DNA from: Bacilli bacterium
Lineage (GTDB): Bacteria > Bacillota_I > Bacilli_A > RF39 > UBA660
NCBI GenBank assembly: GCA_900758895.1
Contig: CAAETG010000017.1
Coordinates: 1-36,056 of the forward strand
DNA: 36,056 nucleotides
Direction of reading: 5' to 3'
The translations under genes were made by a program, and so were the position numbers. Of the stretch, positions 1-8,382 are shown piece by piece (within the stretch, counting starts at the first letter, position 1; each line of letters begins with the position of its first letter). The notes below the pieces were generated by a model. That model made no database searches and had not been told where the DNA came from. It saw only the letters and a program-made list of their open reading frames with translations.

Positions 1-1
1 A

Positions 2-1168
2 GTAGCAGATAATCTAGAAGCAACATTTGAATTAAATAATACAACTTTAACAACAAACCTAACCAGTAATGTAACAAGTGCAACTTATTGTACAACAACT
101 GACAATATTTGTACACCAAATACAAGCGTAAATATTTCAAATAGTAGTTATAAAGTAGCTTTATCAGGTGCAACACCTAAAACAAAGCAAGTAGCAACAG
201 CTCTTGGAAACATAACAGTAAATATTGCCTTACCACAAATGGTATGTACAAGATTAAATAATACAAGCAAAATAATCTGTTCTAATCCAGAAGGAACAAG
301 TCTAGTAAATTTTCATTATACAAGTTGTACAAGCAGATGTGGGGAAGTAACAGTAGGAATCTATGAGACTACAGATAATCTAGGAACCTCTTACTATTAC
401 CGTGGAGATGTGGAAAATAATTATGTATCATTTGCTGGATACTACTGGAGAATCATCCGAATTAATGGTGATGGGTCGATCAGAATTATCTATGATGGAA
501 CAAGTGCTCATGCAAATGGAGAATCATCTGAAGATAGACAAATAGGGACTAGTGCTTTTAATAGTTCGAGCCATCGTTATAGCTATGGCGTAGGATATAC
601 CTATTCAGAAGGATATCAACGACCAAGTTTGGCACCAGATACAATAGAAGAACAAGATAGTACAATCAAAGGAGTATTAGATAGTTGGTATCAAACAAAT
701 ATTGCTAATCAAGGATTAGATGATAAAGTAGTAAGTACAGCAGGGTTTTGCAATGATCGAGAAATAGAAACAGGATATACATGGAGTAGTGAACCAACTG
801 ATTATGCAGCAAATGAAAGATTGAATGCAAATAGAACACCAACCTTACAATGTAGTAATAATAATGACTTGTATACCACAAAGATAGGATTAATCACAGC
901 AGATGAAGTAGCCATGGCCGGAGGAACAGTACCGTCATTTAACCAAAGTTATTACCTATATACAGGAGCAAGAAATGGTTATTGGACGATGTCTCCGCGT
1001 AGCTTTAGCGACTATGCTCTCGTGTTTCTTGTGGATTCGGATGGCTCCCTCGGCTGGAACTACGTGTATCGTACGTGGTATGGTGTGCGTCCTGTTTTGA
1101 ATCTTTCTGCTGATGTAACAATAACCGGTTCAGGAACCATTCAAGACCCATATGTAGTTCAAACTTAA
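2..1168 (+). CDS. Surface protein with C-terminal lectin/FGE-like domain (5' partial)
   Basis: The reading frame is open from base 2, so the N-terminus lies outside the window and the first internal ATG (239) is not the true start. The visible ~388 residues begin with a Thr/Asn/Ser-rich, bacterial-Ig-like stretch. A domain rich in Tyr, Trp and Gly follows (YYWRIIRING near 427-480). The end has the GYWTMSPRSF ... GVRPVLNLSAD ... GSGT..DPYVV pattern of multi-copy surface proteins from gut Firmicutes; I relate it to DUF6273/formylglycine-enzyme-like (C-type lectin) folds by motif memory only. The tail shows no LPXTG motif or membrane segment. Codons 986-1099 differ sharply in composition from the rest (separate entry). 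Probably exported and ligand-binding, which is inference. The gene is followed by three hairpins. Confidence 0.6.
   Translation, partial: VADNLEATFELNNTTLTTNLTSNVTSATYCTTTDNICTPNTSVNISNSSYKVALSGATPKTKQVATALGNITVNIALPQMVCTRLNNTSKIICSNPEGTSLVNFHYTSCTSRCGEVTVGIYETTDNLGTSYYYRGDVENNYVSFAGYYWRIIRINGDGSIRIIYDGTSAHANGESSEDRQIGTSAFNSSSHRYSYGVGYTYSEGYQRPSLAPDTIEEQDSTIKGVLDSWYQTNIANQGLDDKVVSTAGFCNDREIETGYTWSSEPTDYAANERLNANRTPTLQCSNNNDLYTTKIGLITADEVAMAGGTVPSFNQSYYLYTGARNGYWTMSPRSFSDYALVFLVDSDGSLGWNYVYRTWYGVRPVLNLSADVTITGSGTIQDPYVVQT
991..1100 (+). other. Candidate hypervariable (DGR-type) region inside the surface protein gene
   Basis: Hand count over 991-1100 gives 58 G+C of 110 (53%) and only 13 A (12%). 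The 120 bases at 841-960 contain 47 A (39%). The patch uses many C-ending codons (AGC, GAC, CTC, GGC, TCC, CTC, GGC, AAC, TAC) that are rarer elsewhere in the gene. It encodes the Trp/Tyr-rich segment just before the conserved GVRPVLNLSAD end. Adenine loss in a C-terminal lectin-fold segment is what adenine-directed mutagenic retrohoming produces. No reverse transcriptase or template repeat is in the window, so cassette exchange between paralogues is an equal alternative. Confidence 0.4.
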
Positions 1169-1171
1169 CTC

Positions 1172-1209
1172 ACTTGCCTATGGCTCTTTTCCTTTACCCA
1201 TGGGCAGGT
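1172..1209 (+). terminator. First hairpin downstream of the surface protein
   Basis: ACTTGCCTATGG (1172-1183) pairs over 12 bp, with two G-U wobbles, to CCATGGGCAGGT (1198-1209) across a 14-base loop. A T-rich but interrupted tail follows (TTTATTATTA). It is a weaker intrinsic terminator than the next one, or a structural element close to the variable region. Confidence 0.55.
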
Positions 1210-1223
1210 TTATTATTACAATT

Positions 1224-1259
1224 GAGTGAAGCTTTTTGTACTTTGGCTTCACTCTTTTT
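1224..1259 (+). terminator. Intrinsic terminator
   Basis: GAGTGAAGC (1224-1232) and GCTTCACTC (1246-1254) form a perfect 9-bp stem with a 13-base loop, followed by TTTTTG. This is a good Rho-independent terminator for the surface protein gene. Confidence 0.8.
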
Positions 1260-1267
1260 GTTTTAAT

Positions 1268-1290
1268 ATGTAGTGTTCTACATTTTTTTT
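1268..1290 (+). terminator. Third hairpin with T tract
   Basis: ATGTAG (1268-1273), loop TGTT and CTACAT (1278-1283) form a perfect 6-bp stem followed by seven T. It is a short terminator-like hairpin ~30 bases before the ftsW start, so it may also act as an attenuator or insulator for ftsW. Confidence 0.5.
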
Positions 1291-1320
1291 AATTTCATAA
1301 AATTTGTTAGGTGATATCTC

Positions 1321-2406
1321 ATGAAGCATAAAAAAATGGATTATCTTCTTTTTATTAGTGTAATTATCATCTGTATTTTTGGGATTATTATGATTTATTC
1401 AGCTAGTAGTATTTGGGCTGAGTTTAAATATCAAGATGCTTTTAAGTATGTAAAACAACAAGGATTATTTTTTATAGTTGGTATTTTTGTTATGTTATTT
1501 GCAAGTAAGATTAATTTAGATTTTTTAAAAAAGAAAGCAAATCTTATTTTGGGTGTTTGCTTTCTTTTGCTTGTTCTTGTTTTAATTCCTGGAATTGGAA
1601 GTATTCGAAATGGTAGTCGAAGTTGGTTTGGTATTGGTGGACTTGGGATTCAACCGAGTGAATTTGCTAAATTGGGATTAATTATTTTTACAGCTAAATA
1701 TTTAGCGAATAATCAAAAGAATATGAATGATGTGAAAAAAGGGGCAATTCCTATTTTTCTTGTGATTGGTGTTTTCTTTTTGCTTATCATGTTAGAACCA
1801 GATTTTGGAACCGCGATGGTCATGGCACTTACTTTGATTGCTCTTATTTTTATTTCTGGTTTACCTTTTTCCTTTTTTATTAAACTCGGAATTTTAGGAT
1901 TAGGGGGTATTGTTGCTTTAATTATTGCTGCTCCTTACCGAATGGCCCGGATTGTATCGTTCTTAAATCCATGGAGTGATCCTTTGGGAAGCGGGTATCA
2001 AATTATTCAAAGTTTATATGCGATTGGACCAGGAGGGTTACTTGGGCAAGGTTTTTTAAATTCTAGACAAAAACATTTTTATTTACCAGAGCCTCAAACC
2101 GATTTTATTTTCTCTATTATTAGTGAAGAATTTGGTTTTTTAGGTGTTTTAATTGTTTGTAGCTTTTTCTTCTTTATTTTTTATCGAATGTTACGAATTG
2201 CTCTTCGCAGTTCTGATTTGTTTTGCAAATATTTGGCGTTTGGTCTTGCTTTTGGAATACTCATTCAAGCGGTTTTAAATTTAGCTGTTGTAGTTGGCTT
2301 GATTCCTGTTACAGGAGTTACGCTGCCTTTCTTTTCTTATGGAGGTTCTAGTTTACTTATGAGTATGATAAGTGTTGGATTGGTGTTAAATATCAGTCGA
2401 AGATAG
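1321..2406 (+). CDS. ftsW: FtsW/RodA/SpoVE-family peptidoglycan polymerase
   Basis: A 361-residue polytopic membrane protein of the SEDS family, which polymerises lipid II into glycan strands together with a class B penicillin-binding protein. Hydrophobic segments run through the whole length. Family signatures are visible: MIYSASS in the first helix, the SRSWFGIGGLGIQPSEFAK block around residues 100-118, the acidic EPDFGTA motif near 159-165, and the C-terminal IPVTGVTLPFFSYGGSS block near 328-345. The ATG at 1321 is preceded by AGGTGA (1309-1314). The gene stands alone rather than in a division cluster, so FtsW versus RodA is not settled by context; the C-terminal block fits FtsW slightly better. 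Length is typical of compact Firmicute members. Confidence 0.85.
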   Translation: MKHKKMDYLLFISVIIICIFGIIMIYSASSIWAEFKYQDAFKYVKQQGLFFIVGIFVMLFASKINLDFLKKKANLILGVCFLLLVLVLIPGIGSIRNGSRSWFGIGGLGIQPSEFAKLGLIIFTAKYLANNQKNMNDVKKGAIPIFLVIGVFFLLIMLEPDFGTAMVMALTLIALIFISGLPFSFFIKLGILGLGGIVALIIAAPYRMARIVSFLNPWSDPLGSGYQIIQSLYAIGPGGLLGQGFLNSRQKHFYLPEPQTDFIFSIISEEFGFLGVLIVCSFFFFIFYRMLRIALRSSDLFCKYLAFGLAFGILIQAVLNLAVVVGLIPVTGVTLPFFSYGGSSLLMSMISVGLVLNISRR

Positions 2407-2450
2407 TATGAATTGATTATTTTTATTTATAATAATAAAAAGGTGTTTAT

Positions 2451-3161
2451 ATGGGAAAAGTTGTAAAATATAGTCTTGTTATCGTTTTGGTGAGTGTTCT
2501 TCTTGTTGGAGGTGTTTTCTTTTATCTTCATAAAGATGGCTATCAAGTTGTTTTTAATTCTAATGGTGGAAGTGTTGTTGCTCCCATTCAAACACGTTTG
2601 GGTACTAGTGCTAATAAACCGGATGATCCAACCCGAACAGGATATCGTTTTGTAGGATGGTATCTCGGGGATGAAAAGTTTGATTTTGATACAATTATTG
2701 AAGAGAATATTACTTTGACCGCTCATTGGGAAGAAGAAGAGCAAATGATACATGTAATCTCTTTTGATACACTTGGAGGAAATTCCATTACTTCTATTGA
2801 ATTAAAGGATGGAGAAGTATTAGAAAACGTTCCTACAGCAGTGAAAGATGGTTATGAATTTTTAGGTTGGTATTATCATAATCAAGAATTTGATTTTACT
2901 GCGCCGATTTTGGATGATATGGTCTTGGTAGCTAAATATGAAAAAGTGAAAGAGGAGAAGACAGTAGCAACGATTTCTTTTGATTCCAATGGGGGAAGTA
3001 GTGTTGAAAATATTACAATTTCGATTGGAGAACTTGCTAAAATGCCAAAAGCACCAACAAAAGAAGGATATACTTTTGCCGGTTGGTATTTGGATGAAGA
3101 AGAATTTAACTTTATGGATCCTATTTGGGAAGATATTACTTTAGTTGCTAAATGGAGTTAA
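2451..3161 (+). CDS. Membrane-anchored protein with three InlB-type B-repeats
   Basis: 236 residues. A short basic start and one hydrophobic segment (about residues 5-26) act as a signal anchor. Three repeats of about 65 residues follow (about 30-93, 99-164 and 171-236). Each starts with a Phe-Asp/Asn-x-x-GG motif and ends with GY.F.GWY ... FDF/FNF ... L.A.W/Y, the pattern of Listeria internalin B-repeats (Flg_new family). Such repeats form small ubiquitin-like stalk modules on the cell surface. The protein ends with the third repeat, without a sorting signal, so attachment is probably through the N-terminal helix. AAGGTG lies upstream of the ATG. The function is not predictable beyond an extracellular binding or spacer role. 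Confidence 0.8.
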   Translation: MGKVVKYSLVIVLVSVLLVGGVFFYLHKDGYQVVFNSNGGSVVAPIQTRLGTSANKPDDPTRTGYRFVGWYLGDEKFDFDTIIEENITLTAHWEEEEQMIHVISFDTLGGNSITSIELKDGEVLENVPTAVKDGYEFLGWYYHNQEFDFTAPILDDMVLVAKYEKVKEEKTVATISFDSNGGSSVENITISIGELAKMPKAPTKEGYTFAGWYLDEEEFNFMDPIWEDITLVAKWS

Positions 3162-3182
3162 GTAAAAATATGTAAAAAAGGA

Positions 3183-3211
3183 TGGAAATCTGTTCTTTTT
3201 TTTTGTATAAT
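3183..3211 (+). promoter_or_regulatory. Putative promoter of ackA
   Basis: TGGAAA (3183-3188), a 17-base spacer and a perfect TATAAT (3206-3211) lie 24 bases before the ackA ATG, with GAGGAGAG between. The -10 is strong and the -35 only partly matches. Confidence 0.55.
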
Positions 3212-3234
3212 AGGACTATAGAGGAGAGAAGATT

Positions 3235-4431
3235 ATGAAAATATTAACAGTAAATGCTGGTAGTTCATCATTGAAATTTAATATGATTCAGTTACCAGAA
3301 CAAAAAGAATTAATTAGTGGAAATTTTGAGAAAATAGGTTTAAGTGGAGGGCTTTATAGTATCAAAATCAATGGTTCTAAAATTAAGAAAGAAGCAGATA
3401 TGAGAGATCATAAAGATGCAATTGAATTATTAATTAAAGAATTATTTGATAATCATATTATTACATCTTTAGATGAGATTGATGGAATTGGTCATCGTTT
3501 AGTTCATGGAGGAGATAAGTATGCATCAAGTGTTATTATCGATGATGATGTTATTCATACAGTAGGGGAATTATCAAGTTTGGCACCTCTACATAATCCT
3601 GCCAATATTTTAGGAGTAGAAGCATTTAGGGAAGCACTTCCTAATGTACCAATGGTTGGTGTATTTGATACGGCTTTTCATCAAACAATGGGAGAAGAAC
3701 AATATTTGTATTCTGCACCACTTAGTTGGTATCAAGACTTTCAAATTCGTAAATATGGTTTTCATGGAACTAGCCATAAATATATTACAAAAGTAATGCA
3801 AGAAAAACTTGGTAGAGAAGATATCAATATTATTAGTTGTCATATTGGAAGTGGAGCAAGTATTTGTGCAATTAAGGATGGCAAGAGCTTTGATACTACG
3901 ATGGGATTTACACCAAATGCCGGACTTATTATGGGTACTCGTTCTGGTGATATTGATTATTCTGTGATTCCTTATTATATGGAAAAGACTGGAGCTTCTA
4001 TCAAAGAAGTCGATACGATTTTAAATAAGAAAAGTGGTTTATTAGGTATTAGTGGTGAATTTAGTGATCATAGAGATATTGAATCTGCTATGGCTAATGG
4101 TAATCATGAAGCAATTTTAGCAAATAATATGTATGTGAATCGAATTGTTGATTACATTGCTAAATATTATGTAGAATTAGAAGGAAAAGTTGATGCTATT
4201 GTCTTTACAGCTGGTTTAGGAGAAAATGCGAGAGAATTTAGAGAACAAATTTTAAATAAACTTGCTTGTTTAGGTATTTTGGTTGATCCTGAGCGAAATC
4301 AAAAAATTGCTGGTTATTTAGAAGAAAATGAAGGTATTATTTCTAGTGATGAATCTCGTGTACCTGTTTATGTTGTACCTACTAATGAAGAATTAATGAT
4401 TGCCCTTGATACCTATGATTTAATTAAGTAG
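3235..4431 (+). CDS. ackA: Acetate kinase
   Basis: Cytosolic enzyme of the ASKHA superfamily converting acetyl phosphate and ADP to acetate and ATP, the energy-yielding end step of mixed-acid fermentation. At 398 residues it has the family length. Signatures: NAGSSSLKF at residues 7-15, GHRLVHGG near 87-94, FDTAFH near 143-148, YGFHGTSH near 174-181 (catalytic/substrate His), SCHIGSG near 201-207, and the GLGENA nucleotide-binding segment near 327. GAGGAGAG precedes the ATG and the promoter is directly upstream. No phosphotransacetylase gene adjoins it. The stop overlaps the ribosome-binding site of the DHH gene, so the two are probably co-transcribed. Confidence 0.97.
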   Translation: MKILTVNAGSSSLKFNMIQLPEQKELISGNFEKIGLSGGLYSIKINGSKIKKEADMRDHKDAIELLIKELFDNHIITSLDEIDGIGHRLVHGGDKYASSVIIDDDVIHTVGELSSLAPLHNPANILGVEAFREALPNVPMVGVFDTAFHQTMGEEQYLYSAPLSWYQDFQIRKYGFHGTSHKYITKVMQEKLGREDINIISCHIGSGASICAIKDGKSFDTTMGFTPNAGLIMGTRSGDIDYSVIPYYMEKTGASIKEVDTILNKKSGLLGISGEFSDHRDIESAMANGNHEAILANNMYVNRIVDYIAKYYVELEGKVDAIVFTAGLGENAREFREQILNKLACLGILVDPERNQKIAGYLEENEGIISSDESRVPVYVVPTNEELMIALDTYDLIK

Positions 4432-4435
4432 GAGG

Positions 4436-5419
4436 GTGATTCCTATTAATAATAATGTTGTAAAAAAAGTTTTTAAAAAAATTAAAGAATATCAAAAGAT
4501 TGTCATAGCAAGGCATGTAGGACCTGATCCTGATGCCATTGCTTCTACGATTGCTCTTAGAGATTCCATTCGTCTTACTTTTCCTGAGAAAGATGTTGTA
4601 GCCGTTGGGCTTGGCGTATCTAAATTTAAATATTATGGTATTTTAGATAAGATAGAGCCAGAACAATATCAAGGATGTTTACTGATTGTTTTAGATGTCC
4701 CTAATATTAATAGAGTAGATGGAATTGATGGTTTGGCATATCAAGAAATTATGAAAATTGATCATCATCCAGCCGAGGATATTAAAGGACCCGTTGATTG
4801 GACGGATGAGACGAGTTGTTCTACTTGTCAGATGATTGCTGAATTAATTTTAAAAACACCTTTAAAATTAGATACTAAAATCGCTGGTAATCTTTATTTG
4901 GGGATTGTATCAGATAGTGATCGCTTCTTGCTTTCTTATACAACGAATAAAACTTTTCAAGTGGTTCATGATTTGATCAAAGCTAGCAAATTAGATTTTA
5001 CTTCTTTATATAATTATTTATATGATCGTAGTTTAGATGAAGTAAAATTTCAAGGTTATATTGCAATGAATATGAAAGTAACAGAAAATGGTCTTGGGTA
5101 TCTAGTCATTCCTAGTGATATTATTAAAGAATATCATGTAGATTTAGCAACACCAGCGAATCTTATTAATAGTTTTAATTTTATTCGGGAAGTAACTGTT
5201 TGGACTTTTATTACAGAAGATGTGAAAAATAAAGTTTATAAAGTTAGTATTCGTTCGCATGGCCCTATTATTAATGAACTTGCTAGTAAATATAATGGTG
5301 GCGGTCATAAATATGCGAGTGGGGCTAGAATTACTAGTGAAGAAGAAGTAGAAGCGTTTATTCATGATTTAGATACTTTGTGTGAAGAGTATAAAAGAGC
5401 AAGTATTAGTAATCTATAA
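4436..5419 (+). CDS. nrnA: DHH/DHHA1 phosphoesterase (NrnA-like)
   Basis: About 325 residues. The DHH domain has the RHVGPDPDAIAS metal-binding motif near residue 26 and KIDHHP near 108, followed by the DHHA1 substrate domain with GGGHKYASG near 290. Family members hydrolyse nanoRNA, pAp or linear pApA, feeding RNA decay and cyclic-di-AMP turnover. The start is unusual. AGGAGG (4430-4435) abuts the only conventional in-frame start, GTG 4436, leaving no spacer. The next in-frame candidate at proper distance is ATT 4445, nine bases after the Shine-Dalgarno, so an AUU start is plausible. The preceding ackA stop lies inside the same Shine-Dalgarno, which implies coupling. Substrate specificity is not resolved. 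Confidence 0.85.
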   Translation: MIPINNNVVKKVFKKIKEYQKIVIARHVGPDPDAIASTIALRDSIRLTFPEKDVVAVGLGVSKFKYYGILDKIEPEQYQGCLLIVLDVPNINRVDGIDGLAYQEIMKIDHHPAEDIKGPVDWTDETSCSTCQMIAELILKTPLKLDTKIAGNLYLGIVSDSDRFLLSYTTNKTFQVVHDLIKASKLDFTSLYNYLYDRSLDEVKFQGYIAMNMKVTENGLGYLVIPSDIIKEYHVDLATPANLINSFNFIREVTVWTFITEDVKNKVYKVSIRSHGPIINELASKYNGGGHKYASGARITSEEEVEAFIHDLDTLCEEYKRASISNL

Positions 5420-5445
5420 CTCATTTTAACGAATGAGTTTTTTTG
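5418..5445 (+). terminator. Intrinsic terminator of the ackA-nrnA unit
   Basis: AACTCATT (5418-5425) and AATGAGTT (5432-5439) form a perfect 8-bp stem followed by a run of T. It overlaps the end of the DHH gene. Confidence 0.85.
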
Positions 5446-5475
5446 TACATTTTTTGTCAATCTTTTGTCTATTCA

Positions 5476-5504
5476 TTGTGGTTCTTCTTGACCCGTGTTA
5501 TAAT
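5476..5504 (+). promoter_or_regulatory. Promoter of ppdK with extended -10
   Basis: TTGTGG (5476-5481), a 17-base spacer, and TGT-TATAAT (5496-5504, a TGn extended -10). The ppdK start at 5535 follows AAAGGAGG. Confidence 0.7.
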
Positions 5505-5534
5505 ACATTTATACCATAATTTAAAGGAGGCAAT

Positions 5535-8162
5535 ATGGAGAAAAAATATGTTTACCTTTTTTCAGAAGGTAATAAAGACATGAAAGAATTGTTAGGTGGT
5601 AAAGGTGCTAATCTAGCAGAAATGACTGGCTTGGGGCTTCCTGTTCCGAGAGGTTTTACAGTCACAACTGAAGCTTGTAATAAGTATTATGAAGATAAGG
5701 AAGTGATTGATGAAGCGGTTAAAAAGGAAATTTATGCGAAATTAGAAGAGTTAGAGCATATTACAGGGAAAACACTAGGAGATAAGGAAAATCCACTTTT
5801 AGTTAGTGTAAGAAGTGGGGCTCGTGCTAGTATGCCTGGTATGATGGATACGGTTCTTAATTTAGGTATGAATGATGAGGTAGCAGAGGGGTTTACTCTA
5901 GTTACTAATAATAAACGATTTGTATATGATTCTTATCGTCGTTTTATCCAAATGTTTGCAGATGTTGTAAAAGGATATCCGAAATCTAGTTTTGAGAGAA
6001 GATTAGATGAAATAAAGGAAGAAAAAGGTGCAAAGTTTGATACGGATTTAACAGCAGATGATATGGTAGAAGTAACGAATGAATTTAAGAAGATTTATAA
6101 GGAAATTGCCGGAGAAGATTTTCCACAAGATCCTAAAGTTCAATTAATTGAGGCAGTTACCGCTGTATTTAGAAGCTGGAATAATGAGCGAGCTATATAT
6201 TATAGAAGAATGAATGATATTCCATCTAGTTGGGGAACAGCAGTAAATGTTCAAGAAATGGTTTATGGTAATCGTGGTGAAGATAGTGGTACAGGGGTAG
6301 CATTCACAAGAAATCCTGCAACTGGAGAAAATAAACTTTATGGTGAATATTTAATAAACGCACAAGGAGAGGATGTTGTTGCTGGTATCCGTACTCCAGA
6401 GCCTATTAGTAAACTTGAGGATACAATGCCTGAGGTATATAAACAATTTGCAAGTATCGCTAAAACGCTTGAAAATCATTATAAAGATATGCAAGATATG
6501 GAATTTACGATTGAAAATGGCAAACTTTTCATGCTTCAAACAAGAAATGGTAAGAGAACGGCTACGGCAGCTTTAAAAGTTGCAGTTGATATGGTTCAAG
6601 AAGGTTTAATTACCAAAGACGAAGCACTCTTAAAAGTGGAACCAAAACAACTTGATAGTTTACTGCATCCTATGTTCAATGCGGAAGCTTTAAAAAATGG
6701 AGAAGTGATTGCTACGGGTCTTGCTGCATCACCTGGTGCTGGAGCTGGTAAAATTTATTTTACGGCAGAATCTGTTACAGAGCATGCTAAAGCGGGTGAA
6801 AAAACAATTTTGGTTCGACTTGAAACATCACCTGAAGATATTGAAGGAATGAATCATGCGGAAGGAATTTTAACCATTCGTGGTGGAATGACAAGCCATG
6901 CGGCAGTTGTTGCTCGTGGTATGGGACGCTGTTGCGTTTCTGGTTGTGGTGAACTTTCTATTGATGAAGAAGCAAAAATATTAACGACTAAAAGTGGTAA
7001 AGTTTATCATGAAGGAGACGAAATTAGCTTAGATGGTTCTACTGGTCGTGTTTATGATGGTTTAATCAAGACAGAAGAACCAAGTATTAGTGGTGATTTT
7101 GAAACATTTATGACTTGGGCAGATGAGGCTAGAAGAATGCGAGTTCGTACGAATGCAGATACCCCAAGAGATGCCATCCAAGCTCGTAAATTTGGTGCCG
7201 AAGGTATTGGTTTATGTCGTACGGAGCATATGTTCTTTGAAGAAGATCGAATTTTCAATTTTAGAAAGATGATTACTGCTGAAACAGTAGAACAAAGAGA
7301 AGCAGCACTAGAAGATATTCTTCCATATCAAAGAGGAGATTTTGAAGAATTATTTAAAGCAATGGCTCCATATAGCGTTACAATACGCTACTTAGATCCT
7401 CCTTTACATGAATTTTTACCTCATACAGATGAAGAGATTAAACCTTTAGCAGAAGCTTTAGGAATGAGTTTTGAGGCTTTAAAGAAACGGGTAGAATCTT
7501 TAAAGGAATTTAATCCAATGATGGGACATAGAGGCTGTAGACTAGCTGTTACTTATCCGGAAATTGCAAGAATGCAAACGAGAGCAGTTATTGAAGCAGC
7601 AATTAATGTAGGAAAAGAAGGCATTAAAGTAACTCCTGAGATTATGATTCCGTTAGTAGGAGATGCGAAAGAACTTAAATTTGTTCGGGATATCGTTGTA
7701 GAAGAAGCAGATAAGTTAATTAAAGATGCAGGTAGTGATTTAACTTATCAAGTTGGAACGATGATTGAAATTCCTAGGGCAGCCTTAACTGCTGATAAAA
7801 TAGCTGAATATGCTGAATTCTTCTCATTTGGAACAAATGATTTAACCCAAATGACTTATGGATTTTCTAGAGATGATGCTGGCAAGTTCTTAAATGATTA
7901 TTATCAAAAGCAAATTTTTGAATCTGATCCATTTGCTAAGTTAGATACAGAAGGCGTTGGGGAACTTGTTAAAATAGCTGCAGAAAAAGGAAGAAGGACA
8001 AGACCAAATATTCACTTAGGAATTTGTGGTGAACACGGAGGAGATCCAGCTAGTATTGAATTCTGTGAAAGTGTAGGTCTTGATTATGTGTCTTGTAGTC
8101 CATATCGTGTTCCTATTGCAAGACTTGCAGCAGCTCAAGCAGCGATCAAGTCTGGTAAATAA
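5535..8162 (+). CDS. ppdK: Pyruvate, phosphate dikinase
   Basis: 875 residues, the full length of bacterial PPDK. The enzyme interconverts pyruvate + ATP + Pi and phosphoenolpyruvate + AMP + PPi, and in anaerobic Firmicutes often works in the glycolytic ATP-forming direction. The N-terminal ATP-grasp domain begins near GGKGANLAEM (residues 22-31). The swivelling phosphohistidine domain carries GGMTSHAAVVARG with the catalytic His at residue 455. The C-terminal PEP/pyruvate TIM barrel carries GICGEHGGDP with Cys at residue 831. Both residue numbers match those of the Clostridium symbiosum enzyme. GTNDLTQM near 774 is the conserved barrel loop. AAAGGAGG sits 6-8 bases before the ATG. It is monocistronic with its own promoter; a clear terminator is not obvious directly after it. 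Confidence 0.97.
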   Translation: MEKKYVYLFSEGNKDMKELLGGKGANLAEMTGLGLPVPRGFTVTTEACNKYYEDKEVIDEAVKKEIYAKLEELEHITGKTLGDKENPLLVSVRSGARASMPGMMDTVLNLGMNDEVAEGFTLVTNNKRFVYDSYRRFIQMFADVVKGYPKSSFERRLDEIKEEKGAKFDTDLTADDMVEVTNEFKKIYKEIAGEDFPQDPKVQLIEAVTAVFRSWNNERAIYYRRMNDIPSSWGTAVNVQEMVYGNRGEDSGTGVAFTRNPATGENKLYGEYLINAQGEDVVAGIRTPEPISKLEDTMPEVYKQFASIAKTLENHYKDMQDMEFTIENGKLFMLQTRNGKRTATAALKVAVDMVQEGLITKDEALLKVEPKQLDSLLHPMFNAEALKNGEVIATGLAASPGAGAGKIYFTAESVTEHAKAGEKTILVRLETSPEDIEGMNHAEGILTIRGGMTSHAAVVARGMGRCCVSGCGELSIDEEAKILTTKSGKVYHEGDEISLDGSTGRVYDGLIKTEEPSISGDFETFMTWADEARRMRVRTNADTPRDAIQARKFGAEGIGLCRTEHMFFEEDRIFNFRKMITAETVEQREAALEDILPYQRGDFEELFKAMAPYSVTIRYLDPPLHEFLPHTDEEIKPLAEALGMSFEALKKRVESLKEFNPMMGHRGCRLAVTYPEIARMQTRAVIEAAINVGKEGIKVTPEIMIPLVGDAKELKFVRDIVVEEADKLIKDAGSDLTYQVGTMIEIPRAALTADKIAEYAEFFSFGTNDLTQMTYGFSRDDAGKFLNDYYQKQIFESDPFAKLDTEGVGELVKIAAEKGRRTRPNIHLGICGEHGGDPASIEFCESVGLDYVSCSPYRVPIARLAAAQAAIKSGK

Positions 8163-8220
8163 AAAAACAAAAGTGTATCAATTTTAGTGTAATTGCGTAT
8201 ATTAAAGATAGATATACTAA

Positions 8221-8249
8221 TTGACATTTTCATAAAAATATAGTATATT
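8221..8249 (+). promoter_or_regulatory. Promoter of the tandem-hairpin RNA
   Basis: Consensus TTGACA (8221-8226), exactly 17 bases, then TATATT (8244-8249). Transcription would start near 8256, about 20 bases before the first repeat. This is one of the best -35 boxes in the window. Confidence 0.75.
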
Positions 8250-8276
8250 TATATTGCATTCAAAGAAATGTAGTAC

Positions 8277-8367
8277 ATGTTAACCGCTTATGGATGGTGC
8301 GGGTTATAAATGATTCCAATCGCGAAATGTTAGTCGCTTACGGATGGTGCGAGTTATAAATGATTCC
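8277..8367 (+). repeat. Two direct 41-nt repeats, period 50
   Basis: Unit 1 is 8277-8317 and unit 2 is 8327-8367. They agree at 37 of 41 positions. The differences are at unit positions 7, 8, 15 and 26; positions 7, 8 and 26 fall in stem pairs that are kept by compensation, and 15 is the Y of the loop. Confidence 0.9.
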
Positions 8368-8382
8368 GAAGGAAAATGTTTG

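Noticed and set aside
8277..8367. A fluoride-riboswitch-like reading of the tandem hairpins (stem, GGA loop, AUAA, UCC tail)
   Set aside because: The middle stem of the fluoride aptamer is missing, the loop-tail pairing is only three bases, and the unit has its own terminator well before the next gene's separate promoter.
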